Positions 51,293-64,000 of a stretch of DNA of 64,000 nucleotides are shown piece after piece. The notes under the pieces are model-generated. The model ran no database searches, had not been told where the DNA came from, and saw only the letters and a program-made list of their open reading frames with translations. The position numbers and the translations under genes are program-made. Source of the DNA: Danio rerio (lineage: Eukaryota > Chordata > Actinopteri > Cypriniformes > Danionidae); the NCBI RefSeq assembly GCF_049306965.1, contig NC_133198.1, forward strand, positions 47,402,501-47,466,500, in the 5' to 3' direction. Each line of letters begins with the position of its first letter. The first letter of the stretch is position 1.

Positions 51293-51917
51293 CTTTAAAG
51301 GGATACTTCACCCAAAAATGTAAATTTGCTCAGTATTATTTACACTAATTACTATTATATAACCCTTAAGTGGCTCCAAACCTTTATGAGTGTCTTTATT
51401 ATGTTGAACATTGAAATATATTTTGAAGAAAGCTGAAAATCTGTAACCATTGACTTCCATAGTACATAATACAGATGAGGATAATTTGGTTTTATACTTA
51501 CATATTCATTCATATTTGAACATTGAAACACTCTATATAACATTGTTTGCATGCTACTATTAATATTGGGTGTGAAATTGCATGTAAGTACAACTCAAAA
51601 CAACATTAGCACGATTTAATCGACTGTGAACAAACACTGTACTTTGATAGTCATTGGCTGCTAATATGATCTCACTATTCAGAATTAGCAAAGTATACTT
51701 TTCTGAAATTATATTAAGGAGAAAGTCAGAATGTGCAAATATAAAACAAACTTTACCCCAATGGTAATAAAAATACAATGGAAGTCAATGGTTACTGGTT
51801 TCCAACATTCTTCAAAACATCTTTTATGTTCAACACAAGAAACTCAAACAGCTTTTTGACAAGTGTGAGCAAATGATGACAGAAATGTCATTTTTCTGGG
51901 GGTGAAATATCCCTTAT
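51293..51917. mobile_element. Palindromic TTAA-type MITE, interrupted
   Basis: TTTAAAGGGATACTTCACCC at left and GGGGGTGAAATATCCCTTA at right. About 300 bp of foreign sequence sits between the arms (about 51470-51770). Confidence 0.6.
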
Positions 51918-52496
51918 GTCTAGACCAAGAGCGTTAAAATAGATGATTGCTCACAAAACTTTCAATGGGACTCGAACATGAAACATTTTACAATCAAATT
52001 ATTAATTAGTACGTCACAGATCCTATTAATGAATCGTAACCTGCCCGCACCCGAACATATATCCACTGATTTACATAACAGACTAACTGTGCATTCACAG
52101 ATATGATATAATACCTTTATAAACTGTAATAAAAGTGGAGGTTTAATCAAATCGAACACGTGGAGCAAGTGCGCGCGCACGTCATGACTCATTCGCGCGC
52201 GCCTGTGAGAATAAACGATGACGCAAGAATTTACCTCAGAGACTTTCCCCCTGCATGTTAACCATACATCCATAACATTACTTCACTCGGTTTTTCTAAA
52301 ACGCCAGCTTAGTTATTAAACACTTCGATCAGAATGACTTTCATTGAGTATTAGTGGAAAACAACGATATCTGATTGAAACTCAAAGGCCTCGCGCGCAG
52401 GGCGGCACACGCACACAGCTGACGCTCCATTTCTCTGTCCAAATATCTTAGAATTTTCTCTTAAGTTTCACAAAATGGCAATAAAACACTGCTCAC

Positions 52497-52600
52497 CTCC
52501 CGCTGATGGGAACAGCGCAGTATAACGCGTTAATAAGCGTTAATGTCGTCTTTCTGTATGAAGAAACGAACAGCGCGTGCTGCTCCGGCGCGAACGAGAC
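52497..52600 (-). other. abce1: abce1 non-coding first exon (approximate 5' end)
   Basis: On the minus strand a strong donor (GCGGGAG|gtgagcag) lies at 52496-52495, in a GC-rich stretch. The next abce1 exon opens at 47815 after an acceptor (cctgtag) and carries 37 nt of 5'UTR before the ATG. Exon 1 is therefore inferred as untranslated, leaving a first intron of about 4.7 kb. The transcription start is not visible; 52600 is a guess from base composition. Confidence 0.6.
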
Positions 52601-52812
52601 AACACCGGTAGCAAAGATGGCGCCAGAGCGCAGGACGCTAAAGGGGCGCGACCGAAACCTCTGACGTGATCAAAACGCGCCAGTCCCGGGCAAATGCAAA
52701 CTGCAGTGTTTACGGTTTTTTATGCCCATTTTAAATGAAAATTACTGCAAAAGTACGCTAGCTGTGGAAACAAACGTAAAGAGAGCAAGTTGACGGAGTG
52801 TTTCCGAGTGTC
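52498..52812. promoter_or_regulatory. Bidirectional abce1/anapc10 promoter
   Basis: The two first-exon donors are about 316 bp apart and point away from each other. The interval is much richer in CpG than its surroundings. It holds a YY1-like motif AAAGATGGCGCC (52613-52624) and a CRE-like TGACGTGA (52662-52669), and I see no TATA box. This matches the housekeeping type of shared promoter. The human pair ANAPC10/ABCE1 is also divergent. Confidence 0.7.
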
Positions 52813-52813
52813 G
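52730..52813 (+). other. anapc10: anapc10 non-coding first exon (approximate 5' end)
   Basis: A good donor (GTCG|gtgagtaa) follows position 52813. The next acceptor that leads into the anapc10 ATG is at 53447-53448. The 5' limit is not defined by sequence. A diverged copy of this exon region lies about 550 bp downstream, inside intron 1. Confidence 0.55.
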
Positions 52814-53350
52814 GTGAGTAAATATGGCTTTGTTTTGCTGTAAACAATCGAGGTAACGTTATACGGACATTTGATTAAACTGCCCTGCGCTTTTATACGA
52901 TTAAACATTCTAGCCTTTGTTTTAATTTTCCTTTAAATGTATCTGTGTCATATAAAATGTATATTATATGCCATACATTTTGTATATTCTTAGCCTTGTT
53001 TAGATTACAATCATGTTTTATAGTACAATATAATTATACAAGTCAAAATGTTCAATCTCAGTGTTCATATATTTACACGAGTGCATATTAAATTCAAGGA
53101 ATCAACAAAAACTAAACTACAAACATGTGTAATGGTCTGTAATTAAATTTTACTTTATGTCTGAACGAACATACAACACAAAGTTAAAACTATATTTGTT
53201 TAGGATATTATATGACCGTTTTAAAGAAAAATGCTGCACACTTGATTAAACTGCCTTGTGCTTGAATAAAGTTCAAGGAAAGTAAAGTACTGCAAATGTG
53301 CATTAGCTGTGGAAACAAAAGTGAAGAGACAAAGTTGACTGCGTGTTTGA
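52743..53350. repeat. Diverged duplication of the anapc10 exon 1 region
   Basis: 52743-52810 (CTAGCTGTGGAAACAAACGT and flanks) is similar to 53288-53350 (TTAGCTGTGGAAACAAAAGT). The neighbouring GATTAAACTGCC segment at about 52872 is similar to about 53244. The two segments occur in opposite order in the two copies. Confidence 0.7.
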
Positions 53351-53453
53351 ATGATGTATATAAATATATAAACTTATAAACTTCTCTCAGTTTTACATGT
53401 GTTGATTCCTCGCATTATTTTCAGTGAATTTCAATTTTCCCTCTTCAGAAGCG

Positions 53454-54650
53454 ATGGGAACCGCCACTAAAACACCTCCAGGAGCAGATCCTAAACAGCT
53501 GGAGCGCACAGGAACGGTCCGAGAGATCGGGTCACAAGCTGTTTGGTCACTGTCCTCTTGTAAACCAGGTGTGTGTGTAAGTGTGTGTAAGTGTATGTTT
53601 ATTCAATGCATATTTTTGTCCGTCTGTTTGCTTAGATATATTCATAAATATTTATATACAGTTGAAGTCAGAATTATTAGCTCTCTTTGAATTTTTATTT
53701 CTTTTTTAAATATTTCCCAAATGATGTTTGACAGAGCAAGGAAGTTTTCACAGTATGTCTGATAATATTTTTTCCTTCTGTTGAAAGTCTTAATTGTTTG
53801 ATTTTAGCTAGAATAAAAGCAGTTAATATTTTTTTATAAACCATTTTAAGGTCAATATTATTAGCCCCTTTAAGCGAAAATTTTTTTCGATAGTCTACAG
53901 AACAAACCATCATTATACAATAACTTGCCTAATTACCCTAAACTGCCTAGTTACCCTAATTAACCTAGTTAAGCCTTTAAATGTCACTTTAAGCTGTATA
54001 GAAGTGTCTTGAAGAATATCTAATCTAATATTATGTACTGTCATCATGGCAAAGATAAAATAAACCAGATATTAGAGATGAGTTATTAAAACTATTATGA
54101 TGAGAAATGTGTTGAAAAAAATCTCTCCGTTAAACAGAAATTGGGGCAAAAATTAAACAGCGGGGCTAATAATTCAGGGGGGCTAATAATATATATTTTT
54201 ATGTATAATATATATGTGTATACATGTATATGTCGTGTATGGTGTGTATATTATGTGTATGACTTCACTGTGGACGGCAAAGTAAGAATTTAATTGTACA
54301 AGGAAACGTGTTTCCTTAATGTGCACATGACAATGAACAAATTGAATTGAATTGAATTGTTGATTGCATCATTGTGTTTGTGTGTGAAGGGTTTGGAGTG
54401 GACCAGCTGAGGGATGATAATCTGGAGACGTACTGGCAGTCTGACGGCTCTCAGCCTCATCTAGTGAACATTCAGTTCAGGTAAAGCCGGAGAGACGCAA
54501 AATCACTGTTGCCAACTAATTTTCTGAGAAAGTAGCTAAAGGCTGGAAAATGTGTTGCGAATTATTTTTTTTCACTGTTCAATCAATGTTCAGTATTGCT
54601 AAAATATTGTTGCCAGGGTAGTATGAAAAGTTGCTCGATCTTCCTTTCTG

Positions 54651-54710
<60 letters not shown>

Positions 54711-54811
54711 TCCTTCCTTCCTTTCTGTCTTTCTTTCTTTCTTTCTTTCTTTTTTCTTTCTTCCTTTCTGTCTTTCTTTCTTTCCTTCCTTCCTTTCTTT
54801 CTTTCTTTTTT

Positions 54812-54887
<76 letters not shown>

Positions 54888-54912
54888 TCCTTCCTTCCTT
54901 CCTTCCTTTCTG

Positions 54913-54960
<48 letters not shown>

Positions 54961-56423
54961 TAGTAGTAAAGTACAATAGTAGTTGGATTTAGATATTGTG
55001 TAGCATTAGAGATGTAAAATAAGATCATACTTTATGATGTGTTAATAAAGGGTTAATATCTTAATAATAGGCAGGTAATACACCATTAATAAATAGTAAT
55101 AATACCTACTTAAACTTTTACCAATGTACGTAGAAAGTAAATAGAAAAACATTCATAACACGAAAAATAAACATAGGAGGAAAATAAATAAATAAAATAA
55201 GATGACATATAACTACAACAAAGTATAGGTATATAATAAAAATATCAATAGATATCCCTTTAAAGCCAATCATGTCCTGTGATATTTAGTGACATTCTAT
55301 TTATTTTATTTATTTATTTAAGCACATTGATATTTATATTATGCTAAATGATGTAGGTTGTGTTTGAACTGGTTGACTGTGAATGTGTCGTCTCTGTTGC
55401 GTCCGACAGGAGGAAGACCACTGTGAAGATGCTTTGTATTTATGCTGATTACAAATCAGATGAAAGTTACACGCCCAGCAGGATCTCGGTGCGCGTCGGA
55501 AACAACTTCCACAACCTGCAGGAGATCCGGGTAAGAGAGAGACTGATCACTGACTGAGCAACACCGAAATAATTAATGAATGTTACCCAGTTATTGATCT
55601 GAACTGAATCAACACTGCAACAATGGCACTATTGTGTAGTTTAGGGGTTTTAACTTTTCAGCCCATGACCCCTAAAATGACAATGCCAAAGACTCAAGAC
55701 CTACTCTATCCTCATAGGGTGGTTATAAATTGAGCTGAATGATCAATTGTCATGTCATCGAATTATGTGAGGAAATGATGTGTACATCTGTGCTTCATCT
55801 GAAACTCCACATTTATAATCCTCTTAGCTGCTGACATCATCTTCAGCAGCTCAAACACTCTAATGGTTAATGGACAGACGGCTGCTTCTCACTCAGGGCT
55901 GCTGTTTATGCTAATGAGGGAGAGATGGGCATTAGTGGGCGGGGCTTTCCCCCTCTGATGACATGTACAAAGGGAGACTGTCAATCAAAGTGTTTCTGCA
56001 AACTGTTTTCATCAAGTCTGATTAAAGAAGAACGAATAAATGTTTACCATTAGAGGATGGATATATTCACACACTGATACACAACTGTGTTTAAACTCCT
56101 TATAAAAGTCATTTTTGCATAATAGCTCCTTTTTATTTAAAGAAATCCATTTTGTGGCTTTAAGTGATCAGATGTGTTGTGTGTTGGAGCAGCAGCTAGA
56201 GATGGTGGAGCCGAGCGGCTGGATCCACATCCCTCTGCTAGACCTGGTCAACAATCCCATCAGGACCTTCATGATCCAGATCGCGGTGCTGGCAAACCAT
56301 CAGAACGGACGGGACACACACATGCGGCAGATTAAAGTCTACACGCCCGTGGAGGAGAGCTCCATTGGCAAATACCCACGATGCACCACTGTAGACTTCA
56401 TGATGTACCGCACCATCAGATGA
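53454..56423 (+). CDS. anapc10: Anaphase-promoting complex subunit 10 (APC10/DOC1), 4 coding exons
   Basis: Coding exons 53454-53568, 54390-54480, 55410-55530 and 56193-56423 join in frame to 185 aa, the human length. The protein is nearly collinear with human APC10: [14 protein letters not shown] near the start, the DOC jellyroll ([45 protein letters not shown]) and the C-terminal Ile-Arg tail (YRTIR). In the family that tail docks into the TPR groove of APC3/CDC27. With Cdc20 or Cdh1, APC10 forms the D-box receptor of the APC/C ubiquitin ligase. The acceptor of the first coding exon is at 53447-53448, so a short 5'UTR (53449-53453) precedes the ATG. A non-coding exon 1 lies upstream, ending at 52813. 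A poly(A) signal follows 60 bp after the stop. Introns carry a young-looking (CTTT)n tract and MITEs, but the coding sequence looks intact. Confidence 0.97.
53657..54195 (+). mobile_element. TTGAAGTCAG-family element in anapc10 intron 2
   Basis: ACAGTTGAAGTCAGAATTAT at left to GGGGGGCTAATAATATA at right; the final bases are worn. Confidence 0.7.
54256..54358 (+). mobile_element. LINE (L2-like) 3' tail
   Basis: GAATTTAATTGTACAAGGAA and an (ATTGA)n tail, 30 bp before the anapc10 54390 exon. Confidence 0.5.
54636..54961. repeat. (CTTT)n polypyrimidine tract
   Basis: About 325 bp of CTTT units with some CCTT and CTGT variants, in an anapc10 intron. Long lysine/glutamate-rich and Phe/Leu/Ser-rich open frames over it are artefacts. 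54962-55400 after it is AT-rich. Confidence 0.95.
55834..56147. mobile_element. MITE piece in anapc10 last intron
   Basis: Matches 42880-43237 (CAGCAGCTCAAACACTCTAA, TCAATCAAAGTGTTTCTGCA, TTTGCATAATAG). It ends about 45 bp before the last anapc10 exon. Confidence 0.65.
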
Positions 56424-56482
56424 CAGCAGTAATGTGTTTGTGAAGAGAATCGTTCGAAAAGTACATGCACAAATCTACAGGA

Positions 56483-56488
56483 AATAAA
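56483..56488 (+). terminator. anapc10: anapc10 poly(A) signal
   Basis: AATAAA 60 bp after the anapc10 stop and just before a SINE fragment that starts near 56530, so the native 3'UTR is short. Confidence 0.6.
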
Positions 56489-56529
56489 TGTGTTTTTTTT
56501 AATGACAAAAAAAGTTTTCTGTCTTTTGA

Positions 56530-56670
56530 TGGTGCCTCACAGCAAGAAGTTTGGTTTGAGTCCCAGCATGGCCAGTTGGCATTTCTGTGTGGAGTTTGTA
56601 TGTTCTCCCTGTGTTGGTGTGAGTTTCCTCCGGGTGCTCCGTTTCCCCCAAAGTCCAAACACATGCGCTA
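56530..56670 (+). mobile_element. DANA-like SINE head fragment
   Basis: GGTGCCTCACAGCAAGAAGT to CCAAAGTCCAAACACATGCG; it stops exactly where the minisatellite begins. Confidence 0.8.
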
Positions 56671-56675
56671 TCATT

Positions 56676-58075
56676 ACAACAGATTAACTCACTTTAATAA
56701 AGTCAACTAATCGCTTTTAAAGCAACCGGTTATCACTTTATTAAAGTCAACTAATCACTTTTAAAGCAACAGGTTTACTCACTTTATTAAAGTAAAGTCA
56801 ACTAATCGCTTTAAAAGCAACAGATTTACTCACGTTAAGTCAACTAATGGCTTTTAAAGCAACAGGTTTACTCACTTTATTAAAGTAAAGTCAACTAACC
56901 GCTTTAAAAGCAACAGATTTACTCACGTTAAGTCAACTAATCGCTTTTAAAGCAACAGGTTTACTCGCTTTATTAAAGTAAAGTAAACTAATCGCTTTAA
57001 AAGCAACAGATTTACTCACGTTAAGTCAACTAATCGCTTTTAAAGCAACAGGTTTACTCGCTTTATTAAAGTAAAGTAAACTAATCGCTTTAAAAGCAAC
57101 AGGTTTACTCACTTTATTTAAGTCAACTAATCGCTTTTAAAGCAACAGATTTACTCACTAAGTCAACTAATCGCTTTTAAAGCAACAGGTTTACTCACTT
57201 AATTAAAGTAAAGTCAACTAACTGCTTTAAAAGCAACAGGTTTACTCACTTTATTAAAGTAAAGTCAACTAATCGCTTTTAAAGCAACAGGTTTACTCAC
57301 TTTATTAAAGTAAAGTCAACTAATCGCTTTAAAAGCAACAGATTTACTCACGTTAAGTCAACTAATCGCTTTTAAAGCAACAGGTTTACTCGCTTTATTA
57401 AAGTAAAGTAAACTAATCGCTTTAAAAGCAACAGGTTTACTCACTTTATTTAAGTCAACTAATCGCTTTTAAAGCAACAGATTTACTCACTAAGTCAACT
57501 AATCGCTTTTAAAGCAACAGGTTTACTCACTTAATTAAAGTAAAGTCAACTAACTGTTTTAAAAGCAACAGGTTTACTCACTTTATTAAAGTAAAGTCAA
57601 CTAATCGCTTTTAAAGCAACCGGTTACTCACTTTATTAAAGTAAAGTCAACTAACCGCTTTAAAAGCAACAGGTTTACTCACTTTAAGTCAACTAATGGC
57701 TTTTAAAGCAACCGGTTACTCACTTTATTAAAGTAAAGTCAACTAATCGCTTTCAAAGCAACATGTTTACTCACTTTATTTAAGTCAACTAATCGCTTTT
57801 AAAACAGATTTACTCACTTTATTAAAGTAAAGTCAACTAATCACTTTTAAAGCAACAGGTTTACTCACTTTATTAAAGTAAAGTCAACTAATCGCTTTTA
57901 AAGCAACATGTTTACTCACTTTATTAAAGTAAAGTCAACTAATCACTTTTAAAACAGATTTACTCACTTTATTAAAGTAAAGTCAACTAATCGCTTTTAA
58001 AGCAACAGGTTTACTCACTTTATTAAAGTAAAGTCAACTAATCACTTTTAAAGCAACAGGTTTACTCACTTTTTA
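56676..58075. repeat. 1.4-kb minisatellite between anapc10 and the glycoprotein gene
   Basis: Units of about 40-54 bp built from TTTACTCAC, TTTATTAAAGTAAAGTCAAC, TAATCGC and TTTTAAAGCAACAGG. A block of at least 240 bp starting near 57001 recurs 332 bp later almost unchanged, showing higher-order structure. 58076-58500 after it has no clear feature. Confidence 0.95.
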
Positions 58076-58175
58076 ATTAAAGGAACTAATTGCATTTTAT
58101 ACTGTATGTAATTGCAATCTTTGCTCAGACTTATCCACCAGGAGATGCTATTCAGTAAAAAAAAAAGATTGTGAC

Positions 58176-58398
58176 TGATAAAAAGACACTATCGTAGCCA
58201 TTTTTTAAAATTCAAACATGGATTTCACTCATTTCAGTTAAAACAGTTAATTAATATTAATGTAATACATTTATTATATGAGTTTAAATCTGCTCATACA
58301 ACTATATTTGCTTTGCACTATATTTAAATGCACAATAAACCTGCACACTCTTCAACGCAACCCCTAATAACCCCAATTTAAAGAAGCATCAGTTATCA
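58176..58398. promoter_or_regulatory. Two TGATAA (GATA-factor) motifs upstream of the glycoprotein gene
   Basis: TGATAA occurs on the plus strand at 58176-58181 and on the minus strand at 58393-58398, 270-490 bp before the ATG at 58668. GATA sites suit an erythroid gene, but six-base motifs are common by chance, so this is a hint only. Confidence 0.15.
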
Positions 58399-58667
58399 GC
58401 TTTTCCAGTTATTAACAATGCACCAAAGTGTTTGTGATTTTAAAAATCACCATCTGATGTCACAGCTTGTATTTAGCGCTCAATCTTTCTTATACTTCCT
58501 CTGAGCGGTTAGGAAAGGTGCATGTTTGCATGTGTCTCTGTTCTGCATCCTGTTTAGGCCTCTAGCTCGCTGTGGTTTTGCATGATGAAGAAGTGTCAGA
58601 GAACAGAAAAACACTCTTTAGGTGGAGCTGGACTGTTACTGTCGCCCTGACACGAGCAGAAGGAAAG

Positions 58668-61227
<2,560 letters not shown>

Positions 61228-61311
61228 AGCTTTAAAGGATTTAGAGAGATAGTGATTTGTTTAGAACACTGTAATGAAATATCCTTAAAATTAACGCTTT
61301 GAAACACCTTG

Positions 61312-61615
61312 AACTAGGTTGGCTGGTTTAAGCTAGTCAACCAGCCTGGTTTTAAAGAACTTTTGGCCATTTCCATGCTAGTTTCAGCCATTTTAAGCCA
61401 TTTTAAGCCATTTTGAAGCTGATCAGGCTGGGAAATGACCAGTTTAAAAAAGCTTGACCAGCCAAAACAAGCTATGTCCATCTTAAACCAGGCTGGTCCA
61501 GCTGGTTTTAGCTGGTCATCTCCCAGCTTGACCAGCTAAGACCAGGCTGGAAATGGCCAAAACCCCTCTAACACCAGGCTGGTCAACCAGCTTAAACCAG
61601 CCAACCACTTTAGGT
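61312..61615. mobile_element. CCAGC-rich palindromic MITE
   Basis: GGTTGGCTGGTTTAAGCTAG at left and GCTTAAACCAGCCAACCA at right. The interior repeats CCAGGCTGG and GACCAGC on both strands. Confidence 0.65.
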
Positions 61616-61745
61616 TACTTTTTCTCAGCACGGTTGTATTTTGACTTTGACAAACAAATTGACTTTTATTGACATTTTCTATTAGTTTGAAGTTTGGATT
61701 GATTATTTATAATAGTTCTGTTATTTTGCGAACATTTCTACACTA

Positions 61746-62140
61746 TAAAACCCAATAGGTTAAGGTAACTCAAACCATTTGAGGAAAGTAATTGCAACAA
61801 ACCTTTTAAGTTCAAAAACTTATCCTAATGAGTGCTGTGAACTTGATCCATTTGAGTAAATGAAGCAATTCTTGCTTCAATATGAGTAAAAACCCAATGA
61901 TAAAGAGAACTCAAACCAGCTGTAAAACACAATAAGTTAAGGCAACTCAAACCATATGAGGAAACTGATTGCTACAAACCATTTGAGTTTAAAACAAATT
62001 TATATGAGTTCTGTGAACTTTAAGTTGAAGTAATGAGGTATTTAATTAACTTATTACCTTTAACACTGAGTTCAAAACTTTTCAAATGAGTAGAATTGAC
62101 TTTCAGTAAATTTTGAGTTAACTACACTCATTTCACTCGA
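61746..62140. repeat. AACTCAAACCATTTGAG repeats
   Basis: A segment starting AAAACCCAATAGGTTAAGG at 61746 recurs about 180 bp later (AAAACACAATAAGTTAAGG), with TTTGAGTTAA-like inverse words at the end. Confidence 0.55.
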
Positions 62141-62152
62141 TAAAGTTGACTG

Positions 62153-62187
62153 TTGACTGTATATATGTATATATATATACACACATA

Positions 62188-62271
<84 letters not shown>

Positions 62272-62281
62272 TGTATGTATG

Positions 62282-62354
<73 letters not shown>
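62153..62354. repeat. (AT)n with (GTAT)n core
   Basis: AT dinucleotides on both sides of a GTAT run (about 62244-62288). Confidence 0.95.
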
Positions 62355-62362
<8 letters not shown>

Positions 62363-62496
62363 ATCTTAACCATGATGACAGAACATAATATTTTGCAAGT
62401 TAAGACTTGCAAGACTGGAGTAGTGATACAAAAAATTCAGTTAAAGTAAATTACATTTAACAAAATATTAAAAAGGTAGCATATAAGACTTTTAAT

Positions 62497-62852
62497 GCGG
62501 CACAATGGCTCAGTGGTTAGCATTGTCTCCTCACAGTAAGAAGCTCGCTGGTTTGAGTCTCGGCTGGGTCAGTTGGCATTTCTGTGTGGAGTTTGCATGT
62601 TCTCCCCGTGTTGGCGTGGGTTTCCTCCGGGTGCTCCGGTTTCCCCCACAGTCCAAACACATGCGCTCTAGGGGAATTGATGAACTAAGTTGGCCCTTGT
62701 GTATGAGTGTGTGTGTATGTGTGAATGAGTGTATACGGGTGTTTCCCAGTACTGGGTTGCAGCTGGAAGGGCATTCGCTGCGTAAAACATATGCTGGAAT
62801 AGTTGGTGACTGAGGTGACCCCTGATAAATAAGTGACTAAGCTGAAGGAAAA
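62497..62852 (+). mobile_element. DANA-like SINE
   Basis: Head GGCACAATGGCTCAGTGG, core TTCTGTGTGGAGTTTGCATG, end GACTAAGCTGAAGGAAAATG. Confidence 0.88.
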
Positions 62853-62955
62853 TGTTAAAAGGAGAATATGTACTTTAAATTGTAATACTAGTTCACAATA
62901 TTACTGTTTTTACTGTATTTTGTGACCAAATAAATGCAGCCATGCTGTGAACATT

Positions 62956-63147
62956 CATTCATTTTCTTATCAGCTTAGTCCCTTTATAAATCCGGGGTCG
63001 CCACAGCGGAATGAACCACCAACTTATGCAGCACATGTTTTACGCAGCGGATGCCTTTCCAGCTGAAACCCATCTCTGGGAAATATCCACACACACATTC
63101 ACACTCATACATTACGGACAATATAGCCCACCCAATTTACCTGTGGT
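62956..63147 (-). mobile_element. DANA-like SINE, truncated
   Basis: Inverse tail half only: GGGGTCGCCACAGCGGAATG to CACCCAATTTACCTGTG. Confidence 0.85.
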
Positions 63148-63234
63148 GTGAACATGAAAGATTAAATAATTATTTTAATAGTTTAATCAGTGATGTACAT
63201 AATAATGGTGTATTTGTCTTCGTTTATTTAATAT

Positions 63235-63597
63235 TCATTCATTTTCTTGTCGGCTTGGTCCCTTTATTAATCAGGGGTCGCCACAGCGGAATGAACCGCC
63301 AACTTATCCAGCAAGTTTTTATGCAGCGGATGCCCTTCCAGCCGCAACCCATCTCTGGGAAACATCCACACACACATCCACACACACACACTTATACACT
63401 ACGGTCAATTTAGCCTACCCAATTCACCTGTACCGCATGTCTTTGGACTGTGGGGGAAACCGGAGCACCCAGAGGAAACCCATGCGAACGCAGTACATGC
63501 AAACTCTACACAGAAACGCCAACTGAGCCGAGACTCGAACCAGCGACCTTCTTGCTGTGAGGCGACAGCACTACCTACTGCGCCACGGTGTCGCCTC
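63235..63597 (-). mobile_element. DANA-like SINE, complete
   Basis: Inverse orientation, from the GTCGGCTTGGTCCCTTTATT tail side to the tRNA-like head (CCAGCGACCTTCTTGCTGTG). It is among the best-preserved copies here. Confidence 0.9.
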
Positions 63598-63619
63598 TAT
63601 TTTTTAATATAGTATTTTT

Positions 63620-63800
63620 TTAATTAACCCTTGTGTGCTGTTGGGTTGTTTTCATCCACTCTGGGGTAGGTTTGAGTCTTAATTTGGCCATAACTGTCTC
63701 TGTGTTTCAGGAAATTGGATTATTTTTTATCACAAATCTTATTTTGACACATATTTTGGGAAAAAAGCTTTGAAAACTACTACAATAACAAAAACAATAC
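63620..63800. repeat. Unclassified interspersed repeat
   Basis: Shares TTTTCATCCACTCTGGG and GAGTCTTAATTTGGCCAT with 33885-34020. An acceptor-like tttcag at 63710 lies inside it and is not taken as an exon. 63800-64000 shows nothing else. Confidence 0.5.
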
Positions 63801-64000
63801 ACTCTGGGCACAATCTTTGGTTATGTTGGTGCTGTTTTTGCAACATTGACTTCTATTATAATGGCATTTATCGATTGCAAAGCCATGACAGCATATAATC
63901 ATGCATTATTGATTGTAACTGGTTTTCCCTTTTGGGAAGAGATAAAATCTGTCATTTTACTGTTGATCATCAGTTCCAGTGCAAAAAAAGCTTAGTTTCT

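Noticed and set aside
54596-54979. Lys/Glu-rich and Phe/Leu/Ser-rich open frames
   Set aside because: Pure products of the (CTTT)n tract.
56676-58075. CRISPR-like array
   Set aside because: Units are contiguous with no unique spacers, and the genome is a vertebrate. It is a minisatellite.
63708-63850. Acceptor-like tttcag followed by an open phase-compatible stretch, considered as a membrane exon of the glycoprotein gene
   Set aside because: It encodes no hydrophobic helix and lies in an interspersed repeat that is also present at 33885.

Overview
This window is fish nuclear DNA, most likely zebrafish (Danio rerio) or a close cyprinid. Three intron-rich genes match vertebrate families along their length. 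The space between exons is packed with DANA-type SINEs, hAT/piggyBac-like/Tc1 DNA transposon remnants, (AT)n and (TG)n tracts, and a GATA/GACA block at the left edge. I saw no bacterial features, CRISPR array, rRNA, functional tRNA or retroviral element.

Layout: 1-4500 is intergenic repeat-rich DNA. 4543-26126 (+) is otud4, an OTU-family deubiquitinase, which I could splice into 20 coding exons (about 1360 aa). 26.9-30.8 kb is the convergent intergenic gap, a cluster of nested foldback elements. 31075-47778 (-) is abce1, the ribosome-recycling ABC ATPase; 17 coding exons join in frame to exactly 599 aa, the human length, with a non-coding first exon near 52.5 kb. 53454-56423 (+) is anapc10, the DOC-domain subunit of the anaphase-promoting complex; four coding exons join in frame to 185 aa, again the human length. 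abce1 and anapc10 are head to head, with first-exon donors about 316 bp apart, so they very probably share a CpG-rich bidirectional promoter. 56.7-58.1 kb is a 1.4-kb minisatellite. 58668-61227 (+) holds the start of an unnamed secreted or membrane glycoprotein gene: a signal-peptide exon plus a Ser/Thr-rich exon with five N-glycosylation sequons. 61.2-64 kb is repeats again.

The order otud4(+), abce1(-), anapc10(+) mirrors the human 4q31.21 block read in reverse. In human, the glycophorin genes lie beyond ANAPC10 and HHIP with the orientation seen for the unnamed gene. A glycophorin-like identity for that gene is therefore the most interesting hypothesis here, but its membrane exon is not in the window.

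The genes do not form a pathway. otud4 edits ubiquitin chains and binds RNA, abce1 recycles ribosomes and anapc10 helps select substrates for ubiquitination. The shared feature is an old conserved neighbourhood that has filled with transposons. Several insertions sit within about 20-50 bp of splice sites, and one abce1 intron holds a four-level nest of elements.
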